Assembly: GCA_023159155.1 (NCBI GenBank)
Contig: JAJNNX010000009.1
Span: forward strand, 682,001-746,000
Origin: Ustulina deusta
Taxonomy: Eukaryota; Ascomycota; Sordariomycetes; Xylariales; Xylariaceae
DNA: 64,000 bases
Reading direction: 5' to 3'
Within the stretch, counting starts at the first letter, position 1, and every line of letters begins with the position of its first letter. The position numbers were made by a program, and so were the translations under genes. Below the pieces are notes generated by a model. That model worked only from the letters and a program-made list of their open reading frames with translations, made no database searches and was not told the DNA's origin. Shown piece after piece: positions 1 to 13,778 of the stretch.

Positions 1-441
1 AGCATATCACCAACGGGATCTTTTCGCCAGACAAGCGATCCGCTGTTGTCTGCCTGGGCTGAGTCTCCTCGGCCCAAGTCCTAAGAGTAGGTGCATCCAA
101 CATTGAACACGGGTGCATGTTGACCCCGATACGGCCTTTCATCTTACTAACAGCCAGGAGAAATGGAGCTATTCAGGGGTGGTATCGCTGTTGTTGGTTT
201 CATTGCAGCTGCCATCATTCTGCTTGTGAAGGAGGCCGCAAAACCCTACTTAACTTGAGTATAAGATCGCCTTTAGGAAAACCTCTGCTCTGCGACCATT
301 TGCTGTTCATACAACACTCGGTTTTTCATCATGAACTGAGATATCTTCTCCTGGAACTACCCAACAACTCTGCTCTCTTCCAATCCCTCTGCTTATTCCT
401 TCTAAATCACGTACAATTCCTCTCATTATAAGCTGTGGGAA
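1..441. other. upstream region of the first gene, no gene seen
   Basis: This stretch has ordinary base composition and precedes the nuclease-like gene. It is probably promoter and 5' untranslated sequence. Short open frames on both strands (for example 117-431) show no recognisable domain, so I do not call a gene here. Confidence 0.5.
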
Positions 442-1658
442 ATGCCGGATCCAGTACCTACCAACAAGGCATCCTGGGAAGACCAATCCAAGGCTCTTCG
501 GTGCAAATCTATTCACGACTATCAATTGTCTTCTTCTGGCTCGAACATTGACACACAACAGTTTCTACTCCTCCGTACCATATGGAAGCAAAACTTTACA
601 TCGAGCCTCTCTCAGGATGGCGCGCACTGGATTAGTCACAACTATTGCAATCAGGCGAAACAGTTGTTAAAAATAGAGGGAGCAAATCACGGCTGGGAAG
701 AGTTTCTCAAAGCTACCGCTTATTCAGCAGAGACCTTGATCCAACAAACATATTCTGGGCTCAGCACCTTTGCTCTCGTCAGGTACCACCAGCTCCAATC
801 GCAAGGCTTGGAATCGGAGGGAAATGGCAATCCTAAGGTGGATTTCTCTTCTCCGATCGCATCCAGAACGAGGGCCCAGACCAAAAGGATCCCTGAACCT
901 ACAACCCCAACCCCAGCTCCTGTTACAGCTCTAACCCCATCTTCACTTTCAACTTCACCAGTCGCGGGGTTAGCAGAGGGGCTAGAAGCAATGCAGATGA
1001 GAGATTCTCCCTGTACGCCACCTTCGCCTGAATCACCGGAGGACTATTCATCTCCTTTTGTGTACACAATGATCAAGGACGTACAGGATGAGCAGATCGT
1101 AAACACAGCTCTTATTGAGTATTTAAACGGTCTGGCGATTCATTATAAACAGATCAAGGCAGATTGGACATTGCACCGACTTGCTTTAACCTGCCGAAAC
1201 AACCAAGCAAAGAAATCATATGAGGCGAGGGTGGATGGATATTTAAAGAGGCGAAGTGATGGACAACCTTTGGTGATTCTAGAGGTCAAACCATGTAAGA
1301 GAAAGAAGAATCAAGCTCAAATCAGGATGCAAGAGAGTGCGCAAATGGCTGCTTGGATCAGCCAGTATCCGCCAAGTATAAAGGGACGAAGCCGGTAAGA
1401 CTGTCCCTATTTTGTGCAAGTCTCTGCTAACATGGAACGGCAAGACGTCTCCTGATCTCACAGGATCGCCATGAGATCTTTCTCACTTTTGCTGTATTCA
1501 ACACCGATTATGTTGATTATATTCGCCATAAAACCAACGATGTTCATGCAGTCTCTTTCCTTGAGATGAACGAGTATGGACCATATGACGTAGGTGCCAA
1601 AGAGGATATGCGAAGGCTAGGAGAACTCGTACTTGGATATATGTTGGAAGCAATGTAG
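442..1658 (+). CDS. PD-(D/E)XK nuclease-like fungal protein, two exons
   Basis: The model is join(442..1394,1445..1658), 388 residues. Exon 1 runs into a stop at 1396, but a 50-bp intron starting GTAAGA at 1395, with GCTAAC before a CAAG acceptor at 1444, joins it in frame to a second exon ending TAG at 1656-1658. The C-terminal third carries a PD-(D/E)XK-like pattern: D265 in RVDG, then E281 and K283 in LEVKP after a hydrophobic strand, then a helix containing QES (about 297-299). The middle (about 150-205) is rich in Pro, Ser and Thr and looks disordered. No signal peptide or membrane segment is visible. Proteins with this fold are frequent, mostly uncharacterised accessory genes in filamentous fungi. 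Nuclease activity is inferred from the motif only. The gene lies 1.8 kb from the RIP-mutated block yet reads intact. Confidence 0.75.
1395..1444 (+). other. intron of the nuclease-like gene
   Basis: A 50-bp intron with donor GTAAGA, a branch-like GCTAAC near 1425 and acceptor CAAG. The more downstream acceptor CTCACAG (1457-1463) would put exon 2 in the wrong frame, so it was not chosen. Confidence 0.7.
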
Positions 1659-2440
1659 GGGTGGGTAGTGAAGTAGGTAGAGTGGTGTGGCTCCTCCTTG
1701 GGGCTGATAGCCCCTGATCATAAGCGATGACCTCGCGAAAGCATGTTATAGACAGGCAGCCACTCTTTTATTTTCGGAATTGAATCGCGTTCTGTTCAAT
1801 CAACAAGCTATCCAACTAATCTACTCGCTATTGTGCTGGGATGCGTGAGATATAACTCTCCACGTCGTATCAGGAATAGGTGATGCCCCCTGGTTTCACT
1901 TTAGTAGATACCAGCGGACAGTGCTTTGCACCCTCAACCGAAATCTTCCTCAGCAGGCAGCGAGGGAAACACTGCTATCCATTTCCCCACTGCGACCTTG
2001 AGCTCGGCAAATAGCAAGACCCCATCAGCCAGTGTCAGAATTAAGGGGTGGACCCTGGGTATGTTGGTTGGAATTTAGGTCATATTCTTACCTTTAGACT
2101 ATGGGTTTTGAATTAGCCTGTACTTTGTATGGGCTACGCGAATGCACATAATGTAACCTAGGATAAAATATATAAATATACATAATAGTCTGAAGACTCG
2201 CTTGATTCTGACACTATTGGCTAAATGTGGCCTCCTAGGGCCACATATACATCTGCAATCTGCTATCAATTTTGTTAACTCAGCAACCATTTCGCCCCTA
2301 AGACTATCAAATTAAAATCAACCAAGGCGATTCTACGTCCTAGTTGGCTTGTAATATGTTTTCCATTCGTGGTGGGTGATGTTCGTTAGGGATTGTACTG
2401 GCGGGGTATGAGTGCTAGCTAATTTTGCAGGTTAAGTGGC
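1659..2440. other. intergenic, no gene seen
   Basis: This is the 3' flank of the nuclease-like gene and spacer before the oxidoreductase relic. The short minus-strand open frame at 2099-2290 has no recognisable feature. I see no RNA gene or repeat. Confidence 0.5.
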
Positions 2441-2755
2441 CATGCCAGTTCGTGACTCAACTGTTGGCGCGCACCATGGAACGGAGTCCTACCTTGAATT
2501 CACGATAGAAACACCGGCACTAGAAGTTGGGCACATGGAGAAGGGTGAAAATGGCCACCCGGAAACGATCATCCGTACTCCGAGGGGATCAGTCCGCGCG
2601 AAAAAAGGCTGTATTTGCGACAAATGCTTATACAGCTGGTCTCCTGCCCCAGTATCAGGGTGTTATCACGCCATATAAAGGCACGGCCTGGCACCTTGCC
2701 TATCAGCTACGAAAGGATTGGTATTCTCCAATATCAGTCACACACACAATCTAGA
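2441..2755 (+). pseudogene. relic of a FAD-dependent oxidoreductase (DAO family)
   Basis: Two overlapping frames read as consecutive pieces of one protein. The first gives RTPRGSVRAKK; after an A-run near 2601-2606 the second gives VFATNAYTAGLLPQY followed by GVITPYKGTA. This combination is typical of the middle of fungal DAO-type FAD-dependent amine/amino-acid oxidoreductases, where a strand ending in ATNAYT precedes the substrate domain. The switch of frame at the A-run implies a one-base indel. The N-terminal FAD-binding Rossmann motif and the C-terminal third are missing. The piece lies 0.7 kb from the AT-rich block, so it is probably a truncated, dead gene. The family assignment is from recognition of the motif, not a search. 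Confidence 0.55.
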
Positions 2756-3480
2756 GTTTAAGTTAATCGATCGTAAAACTGTGGATTACCTTAACCCAAG
2801 ACCCGACGGGGGGGATCGTGGTAAGGAGCTAGAAATGGATATTTGAGAGGGAGCGCGAGGCCTAATATAATAAGATCGACAACTCAACTACGCGTAACGC
2901 CATCGCCGATGGGTGAGAAGCACTTCGAGGGAGATATGCACAGGAACTTCAGGGGTTAGGAGCTGTCAGGCGAGGGCTGAAGCGGCGGGAAGGGGCACTA
3001 TATCCCAAGAACTAGCAATACGGACAGAGTAGAATCTGTCCAATATACCAAGTGAACCTAGAAGGGCTATATAGATAATAGCCTGTTGTAGCATTGAGCG
3101 GAAAGCGAAGTTGTAGAAAGGATGGAGACTACTTGACACGGAACCCAGTGTGAGGCTTATATAGGCACTCCCCCGTATCTTCCCTAGCAGGAAGGGAGTA
3201 GGACGGCGGTCGATGAGATTTGGACCAGAAGTGAGTTTTCTCTCTGTGGGTCGCGATTGATGTCCTAATCTTTTAGCTTTTGATGCTGATGAATCTTGTA
3301 ATGGGCTCAGCGCCGGATCACCTCCCTTATAATGGGGTCCCCCACCTTACTAGTCCTCTTTTTGCTGTATATGGCGGAGATATTGCTCTTTGATATAAAG
3401 AGGCGATTTGGCTATGCTGACGACCTAGCACTACTGCGTATTAGCCCTATACTCAAGGAAAACGCCGAACTAATAGGATA
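2756..3480. other. transition zone to the AT isochore, no gene seen
   Basis: Composition is still near normal up to about 3470, with short G-rich runs such as the one near 2808. It then drops abruptly to AT-rich sequence. No open frame, RNA gene or repeat is recognised. Confidence 0.5.
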
Positions 3481-4134
3481 AGACGTTTTGTAAGTTTTGC
3501 AATAGGGCATAAATAATAAAATTAGCTTTGAAATAAAAAAGATAGAACTTATCTATTTTTTAAGGTTAAAAAAAAGGAATGTATTAGAGGTGTGTTTTTT
3601 TAGCTTTAACCACTATATATAGTAAGCTTAGGGCCTAGTTAAGTAGCTAGGGGTCTAGTTCGATAAAAGATTTATTTTTTGCAGCTATATTAAGTAATAG
3701 ATAGCGGCTGCCTTAAACATGGCTTGCTATATTAAAAGGTTAGCTAATATTGTTTATAAACTATTAGCTATAGTAATATATAGAGCTATTAATATATATA
3801 TAATTCTAGTTATAATATTTAGGGTAGAAATGTAGTATTTTAGCTTTATTAAACTACTGTTTAATAGAGCTTAGTTATACGGCTATAACATTAATATAAA
3901 GATTTAAGGTTATTTAAAAAATATTGGTTATGTTTTAAAAACTATTATAAAAGCAGTTTTTTTAGTATAAAAAACTATATTTAGTAAGATTTTTTGTTAT
4001 AACTTAGGTTTATTTATAGCTAAAGTAATACTTAAGATCTATTAAGCTAGAATAGCTTTTTAAATAAAAGTAATAGACTTTTAGTATTTATTAGTTTTAT
4101 AAATTATATTTATTTTTATTATTAAAGGGAAAAG

Positions 4135-4284
4135 TGTTGGAATGTGGAGATTAAGTATATTTTATCTTTTGACTATATGTATTACTAGATTCCTCCGGAC
4201 CTTTGGTTTTTGATTTTTTATTATTATTATTCTAAATATATAAAACATTCTGTTTACTTATATATATATTTATTTATTTTGATA
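4135..4284 (+). repeat. LTR-like repeat family 2, left copy
   Basis: A 150-bp unit starting TGTTGGAATGTGGAG and ending TTTTGATA matches a unit of the same length at 35347-35496. It contains the less mutated stretch GATTCCTCCGGACC near its centre. The TG start and the possible CA-to-TA end suggest an LTR. No target-site duplication could be confirmed for this copy (flanks aaaag and agtta). Confidence 0.55.
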
Positions 4285-5639
4285 AGTTATAAACCTAGAA
4301 CAATTTACTTATATTATTTTTAATATAAACGCTACTTAATAGTTTTGCTTAATTTAAACGCTAGTAAACTTATAATTTTTTATAAATATTTTTTCGATCC
4401 TTTGCTACAATAAGATTTTTTAAAATGTTTTAATATTAAACAGAAATATTAATTCTAAATAAAAACTAATTTGTTTTATCTGTTTTATAAACGCTATACA
4501 ACATATAAATATTTTATCTAATTTATATAATTTTTAATATAATAAACAAATAAAACTTTTTTTTTAAAACTAGAACAAACAAAAATTCTAATATTACTAA
4601 AAAAGCTATAAAAATATTAAAAGATATTGTTTAATACTTACTAATTATAACTACTTTGTTGAGTATTAATTCTTACTATTAGTTAGTATTAATTTATATT
4701 ATTATATATTTTAAAATTTTATATCTAATTAATAAACTAGAAAAAAAATATTTTATAAAATATAGTATAATGTTTTATTAAATTTAATATATTTTTGAAC
4801 TATTAAAAATCTAAGCTTTTATTTTTAATAAAAAAATAAAACCTTATATTATACTAGAGTACAAAAAAAAAATACTACAAATTATTTCATTTTTTAAATT
4901 TTAATTTAATAATTTATATAAATAATATTAAGTTTAAAAAACATTAAATCTATATTTTTATTAAAAACTAGTTTTTTATATAGAGAATGGCATATTTTGT
5001 TTTAAATACTAATAAAACAACTATAATAGTAAGAATTAGAAATATTACTAAACAAAAAACTAGCATTAAATATATTAAATTTTTAATTTTTAATAAATTA
5101 AAAAATATTATAAATAGTATAATTAATAAAAATATTAAATTATTTATTTTAGAGGGAAATACTCCTTTATATATTTAAAAGATTTTTAAAAAATATTATA
5201 TTATTTTAGTTCAGTAGAACTATTTATAATTAAAGCTTTTTTTTATATTTAAACTAAATATTAGTTCTAAAATAATTAATAAAAATAATTTTAGGCTAGA
5301 CTTTTTTATATAAACTTTTAATAATTTTAATAAGAAATTATTAGTACTATGAGATTATATTATAATAATATTAAATTTTAGTATATTTTTATTAATTAAT
5401 AAATAATAAATAGGTTAACTAAAGCACTATTAAAAAATAAGTTTTTAGTTTTTTAAAATATTTTAAACTTAAAAGAAATAAAAATAAAAATAAGTAAAAC
5501 TTTATATATCTAATAATATTATATTTAAAAAGGTTATAAAAATATTTATTTATATAAAATTTATTTAATTTATTTTTAAAAGCTTTCATTTTTTTAAGCG
5601 TTTTATTTTAAAGAACTTTTAAACTTATTAATACTTGTT

Positions 5640-5860
5640 ATAATTAGTTAAGTAAAGCTTCTATAGCTAGTTTATTAATACTATAAATAAAAACTTTAAA
5701 CTTTAAAAAAAAAAAAAAAAAGTTTATAAAATAAATAAATATAGATTTTATATATATAGCTATAGAATTATAAATTAGTTTATATATCGATTTCCTATTT
5801 TATTACTATATAGGTCTAGAATTGTTATAAGTTTTATTAAAGCTATATTAATTATTCTAT
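5640..5860 (+). repeat. degenerate repeat family 3, copy 1
   Basis: The segment around a long A-run (5705-5720), followed by a stretch reading CTATATAGGTCTAGAATTG near 5805-5825, recurs in pieces elsewhere. The second half matches 27062-27235 in the same orientation. The first half matches 26430-26640 in inverse orientation. Boundaries are approximate because of heavy RIP. The parent element was not identified. Confidence 0.45.
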
Positions 5861-6465
5861 TTTTTTTAAAAACTAAAAGTTTAAATATAATTTTAATTTA
5901 AAATTATTAATAATATTAAATTTATATAATTTTTTCATAACATACTATTTTATTATTATTTTTATAATTTTATAAAATTAATTAAATTTAATTAATATAA
6001 TTTAAAAATTTTAAGCTATATATTAAATATTATTAGAATTATAACTTTTTTAAACAATTTAATATTATAATTTTTTATTTTTTAATTTATTTAATTTTAA
6101 ATTTTGTTTTATTATTAATATTTTTAGTTAAAAATAATAACTAGATTTGCTAAAATCAAAAATTATTGTTTGTTTTTTATAGTTGGTTAATATAAAATAA
6201 GTTTGTTATTTTATAAAAATTAAACAAATTAAAAATATAATTAAATTTTTGTTTTTTTAAAATTTTAAAAAGTTTAATTAATTAAAAGTCTAATCTAGTA
6301 GTTAATATTTACGTTATAAAACCTTTTTTTTTTTTTAATTTATTAAGCGTTTTTTATTATTAGTTTATAATTTATATTATTTTTATATAAAAATTATTAT
6401 ATTATATATTATTTTTTAAATATTTATTAAAAAAAACTAATATTAATATTTTTCTTTTTAGTTTT

Positions 6466-6630
6466 TGATAGGCATAACTATAGATATATCAGCTATAGCT
6501 ATAAATATGTTTATTATGTCTATAAATAAGTAGACGTCCTTATAATTTTATATTTAAATAGAAAAGAATTATTTATTTATATTTTATATAATAATTATTA
6601 TCTTTAATAAGTAACTAAATTGCTATAATA
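6466..6630 (+). repeat. left LTR of the gypsy-type element
   Basis: A 165-bp repeat starting TGATAGGCATAACTATAG and ending GCTATAATA. It is the direct partner of 21234-21397 and is preceded by the duplication gtttt. It keeps the conserved core AAGTAGACGTCC. Confidence 0.65.
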
Positions 6631-9600
6631 AGTAATGCTTACTTATTAACCTAAACCTTTGATTTTTACGTTATAGGAAACATATATATTTAGATTTATT
6701 AAACTATTTATTATTAATAAAATTTTAATAAAGTTACGCTTTAAAAAAGTTTAAATAATAATATTAAAATTAAATTTAGCTATAATACTTTTATACTTAG
6801 CTTAACATAAATAAAATTAATAAATTATTATACTTTAATTATTAATCTAAGTTTAAATAGTTATTATAGCTAAGTTTAATAATTCAATAATTATATTTTA
6901 ATTTTTTAATTTTTATTTGTTTAAACTTTAGTAATTATATAATAATATAAAATAAAATAAAAACATAAAATATTTTAGTTTTATTTTAAAAACAATAACT
7001 ATTACTTCTTATATTATACAAAAAATAAAATATATTAATTTTATAATTAAATATTAGAACTAGTATAAAAAACAATATTTTAAATAAATTATAATATAAT
7101 AATATAGTTATAAAAATTAAAATAAAAAATAAGTTAAATATTAAAATAAAATTAATATATATAATATTACTTGTTTTAAATTAAATTAAATAAATTTATA
7201 ATTTTTTTTTTAATAATTTTAATTATTAAAATATTAAATATAAAAATAATATATATCAATATATTTTTACTAAAATTATTTAACTAAACTAAAACTAAAA
7301 ATTTTTTAATATTTTTAATTATTTTTTTCTAAAAATAAAAAATTAGATCTTATAAAAAAGCTAATATTTAAAAAGTAATAATTAAATAATATTTTTAATA
7401 ATATTTATACTAAAATTAAATTTTTTTTTTATAAAACTATAATTAATAAAAAATTAAACAACTATTTTTATGAATAAAAACTTTAGACTTTAAAAAGCTA
7501 CGTTTATTAATAATTAAAAACTAAAAAAAAATTAATTTATTTAAAAAAACTAATAATTATATTAATAAAAAAATCTAGATTTATTTAATAATAAAAAAAA
7601 ACTATTATTATAAATAGTTAAAACGTTTTATAATATAATTTAATTTATTATTATTATTTAATAATATTTAAATATAACTTAAAAATAAAGTTTTATTATA
7701 ATAAAATAATTATTTATAATAATTTATATAAGTTTTTTAATAATAAAGCTATTAAAAATTAAATATTTTTAGTTTAATATATTAAAAAAATCTAGTAAAA
7801 ATTATATAATTTTTTATAAAAATAAAAATATTAATTATATAAATATTTATTTTTAGGTTTAATGTTTTAAAAAATAAAGTAATATCAAAAATAAATTTAT
7901 TATAGCAGCTATAAAAAAATAGAATTTTTTATAAAAAAATATATTATAATAGTAGGTTTAATAATTATTTAAAAAAAATATAATAAAATATAAAATAATT
8001 TTATTAATATTTATAAAAGCTTTAATTAAAAAATAAAATATTTAATTAAATATAATAAATATTTAATTTTTTATTCATAAATATATAATAAAAAATATTA
8101 TATAAAAAAAACTTATTAAAACTTATATTATAAAAGCTTTTAAATATAATAAAGTTTAAAAAAATATTGAAAATTTATAATTATTAATATAATTAAAGAA
8201 TTTATTACTATTTAAGCTATAAAAATTTATATTAAAACTAGTAATAAAATAAATTATTTATAAATATTTAAAAAAACCAAAAAAAACAATTAGTATTAAT
8301 TAAAAAAATAATAGCAATTATGTTTAAAATTAAATATTATATCTAAAGTAATAAAAAAAAAAAAAGCAGTTAATACTAACTAGTTCTAATAAAATTAACT
8401 AAACTATAAAAATAATAAGTATATTATTAACGTTTTAAGCAATAAAAACTAAATATAAATAAATTATAAAATTATTATAGTAAAAAAATTATTTAAAATA
8501 TAAATTTTAATAATAATAATAAAACTAAAAACTTAACTATAAAAAAATATATTTATTTTAATAAAAAAAAAACAAAAATGATTAATAAAATATATATAAC
8601 TATTAAATATAATAAAATAAATAAGTATTAAAAATATAATTAAAATATTATATTAAAAAATAAAAATATATTAATAAACTTAAATATAATATTAAAAATT
8701 TATATAAAATATAAAATTGTATTAAAAATATTTATATAAAATAAACTAAACTAAATAAAAAAAATATTAAACAAGTAAATTTTATATTAAAAATATTAAT
8801 TATATTAAAACTAATTAAACAAAAAATTAGTATTTAATTAAAATAAGTTATTAAAACAAACCTAAAATTATTATTTAAAAAAAATCAAAAAAAAAACTAT
8901 ATATTTTTAAATTTTTGTTTAAAATAATATTAAAAGCTCTAAAGTTAAAGTTTGCTTAAATATAAAATGTTTTAATATATTAATAAATAAAAGTTTTATT
9001 AAAAATTTTGTAAAAAATTTAAAATTTTAATATATTAACTTTATATTTAATAATGATTTAAATTATAAATTTTAATATATATATTAAAAAATATATTAAA
9101 AAAAATATAATATTTAAATATTTTATAATAATAATAAATATAATTAATAATTTAAAACTAAAAATATTAATTAGAATAAAATTTATATTAAAATATAAAA
9201 TAAAACAAAAATTAAATTATTTTTAATAATACTAATTTAAAAAGTATTAATAATATATATAATAATTATATTTATTATAATAATAATATTTATAAACGTA
9301 AAATTTATTAATTTACTAATACTTATTAATAAAAAAAATAAAATAATAAAGCTATATTATTTTAAAAAAAAAATATAGTTTATAATATAACGCTAAATAA
9401 ATATTTATTAAAAAAGGTTATAATTTATAACTTATATATTTAGCTAATTATAATATAAAAAAATAAAATTATTTAAGTTATTAATTAAACAAACGTTATA
9501 AACTATTAAAAAAATAATACGAGCTAAAAAAATTAAACTAAAATAATAATATATTTAAACAAAAAAAAAACAAATAAGCAATTTAATTATATTAATCATA

Positions 9601-10689
9601 AAATAATAAAACTAATAAAGATATTTATAATTAGATTAATAACTAAAATAATTATAATAATAAATAATATATTATAAATAAAAAGAATTTATAAACTATT
9701 TAATAAATATAATATTTATATTAAATAATTAAAAAATATAAATAAATTTAATAAATAAATAATAAAATTAATTTAAAACTATTAAAATATATTTATTAAA
9801 TATTAAAAATTATAAGTTTTTTAATACTAAATATAACAAAATATATATTTAAAAAAAATTCATGTTTATAAATAAATTTATTTTAATTATTTGTTTTATT
9901 TTTATTATTTAAAAAATAATTAATAGTATTAAAAAAAAATTAACTAGTAATAAATCTATAATTATTAAACAAAATTATAATACTAAATATATATTTGCTA
10001 TTTAATTAAAATAATATATTAAGTTTTTTTTTTAAACTGCTAGTATATTTTAAATATTATAATAAAATAATTATTATTAGCTTTTAAAGCTTTAAAAAAT
10101 TAAATATAATATTAATAAAATTTAAAAACTTATTAATATTTATATAAAAATTTATAAACTACTTATTTATTATATATTATATTTTTATATAAACTTATAT
10201 TAATAATATAATTATTTTTAATAACAACTTTAATATTTATATAAAATATATAAAAATAATAATAAATATTTTTAATAAAGCAAAAATTTATATTAATATT
10301 TTAAAATTCTTTGTTATTTTTTTATTAGTATAGCTATTAAAATATAATATTAATAATAAAAGTATTATTAAAATAAATAATAAAATTAAAACATTTAAAA
10401 AACTAAAAATATATATTAAAATAGCTGGTTAGCTATACTGCAAAATAGCTTAGTTTAATTATAAAATTAAACCATGATTAAAAAAAAAGTAACTTGCTAG
10501 CTTAAATAAAAATAAAAAAAAACTTATTTATTAAAAAATCTAAACTAATAAAATAAAACTTTATTTTTAAAATTATTATAAAAATATTTATATATATAAT
10601 ATATTACTTATTACTATAAATTAAATAAGCTTTTTTTTTAAATAAATATTTATAAAAAAACTTATAAATTAATAGTTTTTTAACTAAAA

Positions 10690-11010
10690 AATAAATAAAA
10701 TAATATATTAATACTAAACTCAAATATTTTAGTAATAAAAATTAAACTACTTATATTTTTGTTTAAGCTTACTAATAATATTAAAAAAAAATATAAATTA
10801 ATAAAAAAAGAATTAATAGTAATAATTTAATTAAATATATAATTAATAAATATACTAATAAATTATATATTATAAATTTAAATAAAGCTAACTTAAAACT
10901 TGCTAATATAATTAATTATTTTTTTGAATTTTAATTTAAAATTTATTATATACTAAAAATATTAAATATAATACTAAATATATTTTTTGAATTACTATAA
11001 AAACTAAAAA
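10690..11010 (+). pseudogene. degraded gypsy-type RNase H / end of reverse transcriptase domain
   Basis: With RIP-type stops allowed, one frame from 10890 reads NLKLANIINYFFEF and then a degraded PGK..I.DALSRL-like stretch, which is how the RNase H end of fungal gypsy Pol proteins usually looks. A frame just upstream (10745-10830) resembles the preceding A-E-K-x-Y...E-L segment. This is pattern recognition in heavily mutated sequence. It supports a plus-strand gypsy Pol, but the limits are approximate. Confidence 0.4.
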
Positions 11011-13778
11011 AATAGAAAAAAGCTAAAAAAAATAATGTTTATTAGGTATATTTTATTAAAAAAAATAAAATTATAAAAAATTTTTTTATATTAACCCTAA
11101 TAATTAGTAATAAATTAAAAAAAAAACAATTTAAAAATATAATAATAATATTAAATATAGCTAAATAAAAAATATTTTATTTTAAAAGAAACAAAAAAAA
11201 AAAAAGTAAAAAAAAAAAAAAAATTAAATAGCTCTATTATTAAACTAACTAAATATTAAAAAAATATAGTAGTTCTTTTTTTATTTAATAATAATTTTTT
11301 TTTTTATATTAGCTATAATAAAAAATAATTTTTATATATTTTAAAAAACTATATTAAAAATATTTTTAACTTTATGTATAATAAATATTACTATTTTAAT
11401 ATAAAATATATATTAATTTATAATTTATTATATAATATATAAAAAAAACTAAATTAATAAATAATTATTACTAAAAAAATTAATATTAATTAAAATATTA
11501 GTTATTTTTTATTATATTATTATTATAAATTTTATTATAAATATACTACTAATAAAATCTAGAATTTCTTTTTAAAATATAAAAAAATATAACTATTTTA
11601 ATATATTAATAATTATATTATATAAAACTAATAAAAAATTTATAATATATTAAATATTAAACTTTTTTTTTTAATAACTTATTATTTTTAAATACATAAA
11701 CTTTAAAAAAAAAAAACTAAATTATTAAAATAATAATTAGGTTTTATATAACTATTAATTTAAATATTTTTTAAACTAAATTACTGCTAATATTATAATA
11801 CTACTTAAATAATATATTATTAATAATAATTAAAAAGTTATTAAATTAATTAATATTAAAATTTTAGCTATAATTTATTATAAATATTTTAAACTAAAAA
11901 AAAAGTACTAAAATTAATAATAAAGCAATAAAAATATTAAAAATAAAATATATTTAAAAAGCTAAATATTTAATTAATATAGCTAATATAATTACAAAAA
12001 AAAAATATAACAATAAATATATTTTAATAATTTTTAATAAAAATAATATAGTTTATTTTAAACTATATAAAAATTATTACTTATTTAATAAACTTAAACA
12101 AAAATAATTATTAATAAAAATAAAACTTTTTAAAATTATAAAAAAAATAAAGCTATTAATATATAAACTTAACTTTTTTAATAATTAGCACGTTTATTTT
12201 ATAATTTTAGTTATATAGCTTTATAAACTTAAATAATAATGAAACTTTTTTAATAAAAAAGTTCTTTTATTAGGCCTAGTTATTATTAAAAAAACTAAAA
12301 ATTATCAAAAAATTAAAGAAATTATTTAAAAAAAATCTAATTTTTAAACAGCAAACTTTCGGTTAAATATATTATTAAATAAAAAAAATAAAATAATAAA
12401 TATAACTCAAACTTTAATAAAAAAAAACTAAAACTATTAATGCTTAATTTAGTTAATAAATATAAAACTAATAATATTATTTATATATAAAAGAATAACT
12501 TATTAAAATAATTAAACTAAAAAATAAAATAAAAAAAACATATATAAAGCAATAAATATATTAACTATATTTATTTTAAAGAACTTTTATTTTTTAAAAA
12601 TTATAAACTAACTATATATATTAACAAAAAATATATTATATTTATTATAATTATTTTATTTTTTAAAAAACTATATTAAAAATAATAAATATATAGTTAT
12701 AAATAAAAAATATATTACTAAGCTTAACTATTATAATGAATAATAAAAGAATTATTATAAAAATAATATATAAATAGCTAAAAAAAAAGATGTATTACTA
12801 TAGCTATTTATTATAAAATAAATCATAATATTTTTTTTATATATTTAAAAGCGCTTTTTTAAACAATAAAACATATTTATTATTAAATATATTTACTATA
12901 AATTAATATAGCTATAATAAAAAAAACAAAGTATAAAATTATATATTAATCTATTTATATAAATAGGCCTTATTTTTTTTATTTCTTTTTTTACTTTTTT
13001 TTTTTTATAAAATTTAAAAAAATCTATTTTATTATATTTAGTATTAGATCTATAAAAATACTAATTATTATAGTAACTATATTAAACTTAATAAATTAAC
13101 TATTAGCTTAAAATTAACTTTAATATAATAATAATATTATTTTTTTATTTAATAACTATAATAAAAAAAACGTTATACCTAACAAAATAATATAAATATT
13201 ATAGCTATTAATAAATATAATATTTCTACTAATTAAAGATTTAATATTTTTATTATTTAAAATATTAATATAAACTTTAATAATAATAATAATAAAAAAT
13301 AAGTTATACTTACTATAATATATAATAATATTAAAAATAAATATATAGTTATAAGTTTTAGTCAAAATAATAGCAAAAATCATAAAAATATTAAAAAAAC
13401 TACTAAACCTATTAATTTAGCATAAATAACTAAAAAAAAAATTTTAAGTTTTTAAATTAAGTTATAAAAAAAAAATTCGCTATAGTTAAAAAAACTATTA
13501 AATTTAATATTATTTTTATTAAAAATAATACTTAAAAAAAATATTATATTAAAAAAAATCTATTAGAATAAAAAAAATATTAAAAATATTAAAAATAAAA
13601 AATAATTAATTATTATTATTAGATTATTTAAAAATAGCAATAATAATAATAATAATAAAACAATAATAATATTTTTAATTATTTGTTTAATTTTAATAAA
13701 AGTAAATTTTATATAATATTATATAGTTATAAAAAATAAGCATTATATAATAGTAATAATTTAAAAAATAATATTTAT

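Noticed and set aside
4987..5178. 63-codon frame in the isochore
   Set aside because: Its Ile/Lys/Asn-rich composition is what AT-rich DNA gives by chance. No domain is recognised, though it could be a retroelement scrap.
13156..13383. 75-codon minus frame in the isochore
   Set aside because: Low-complexity Ile/Tyr/Asn sequence inside the gypsy-type unit on the strand opposite to its Pol. Not a gene.
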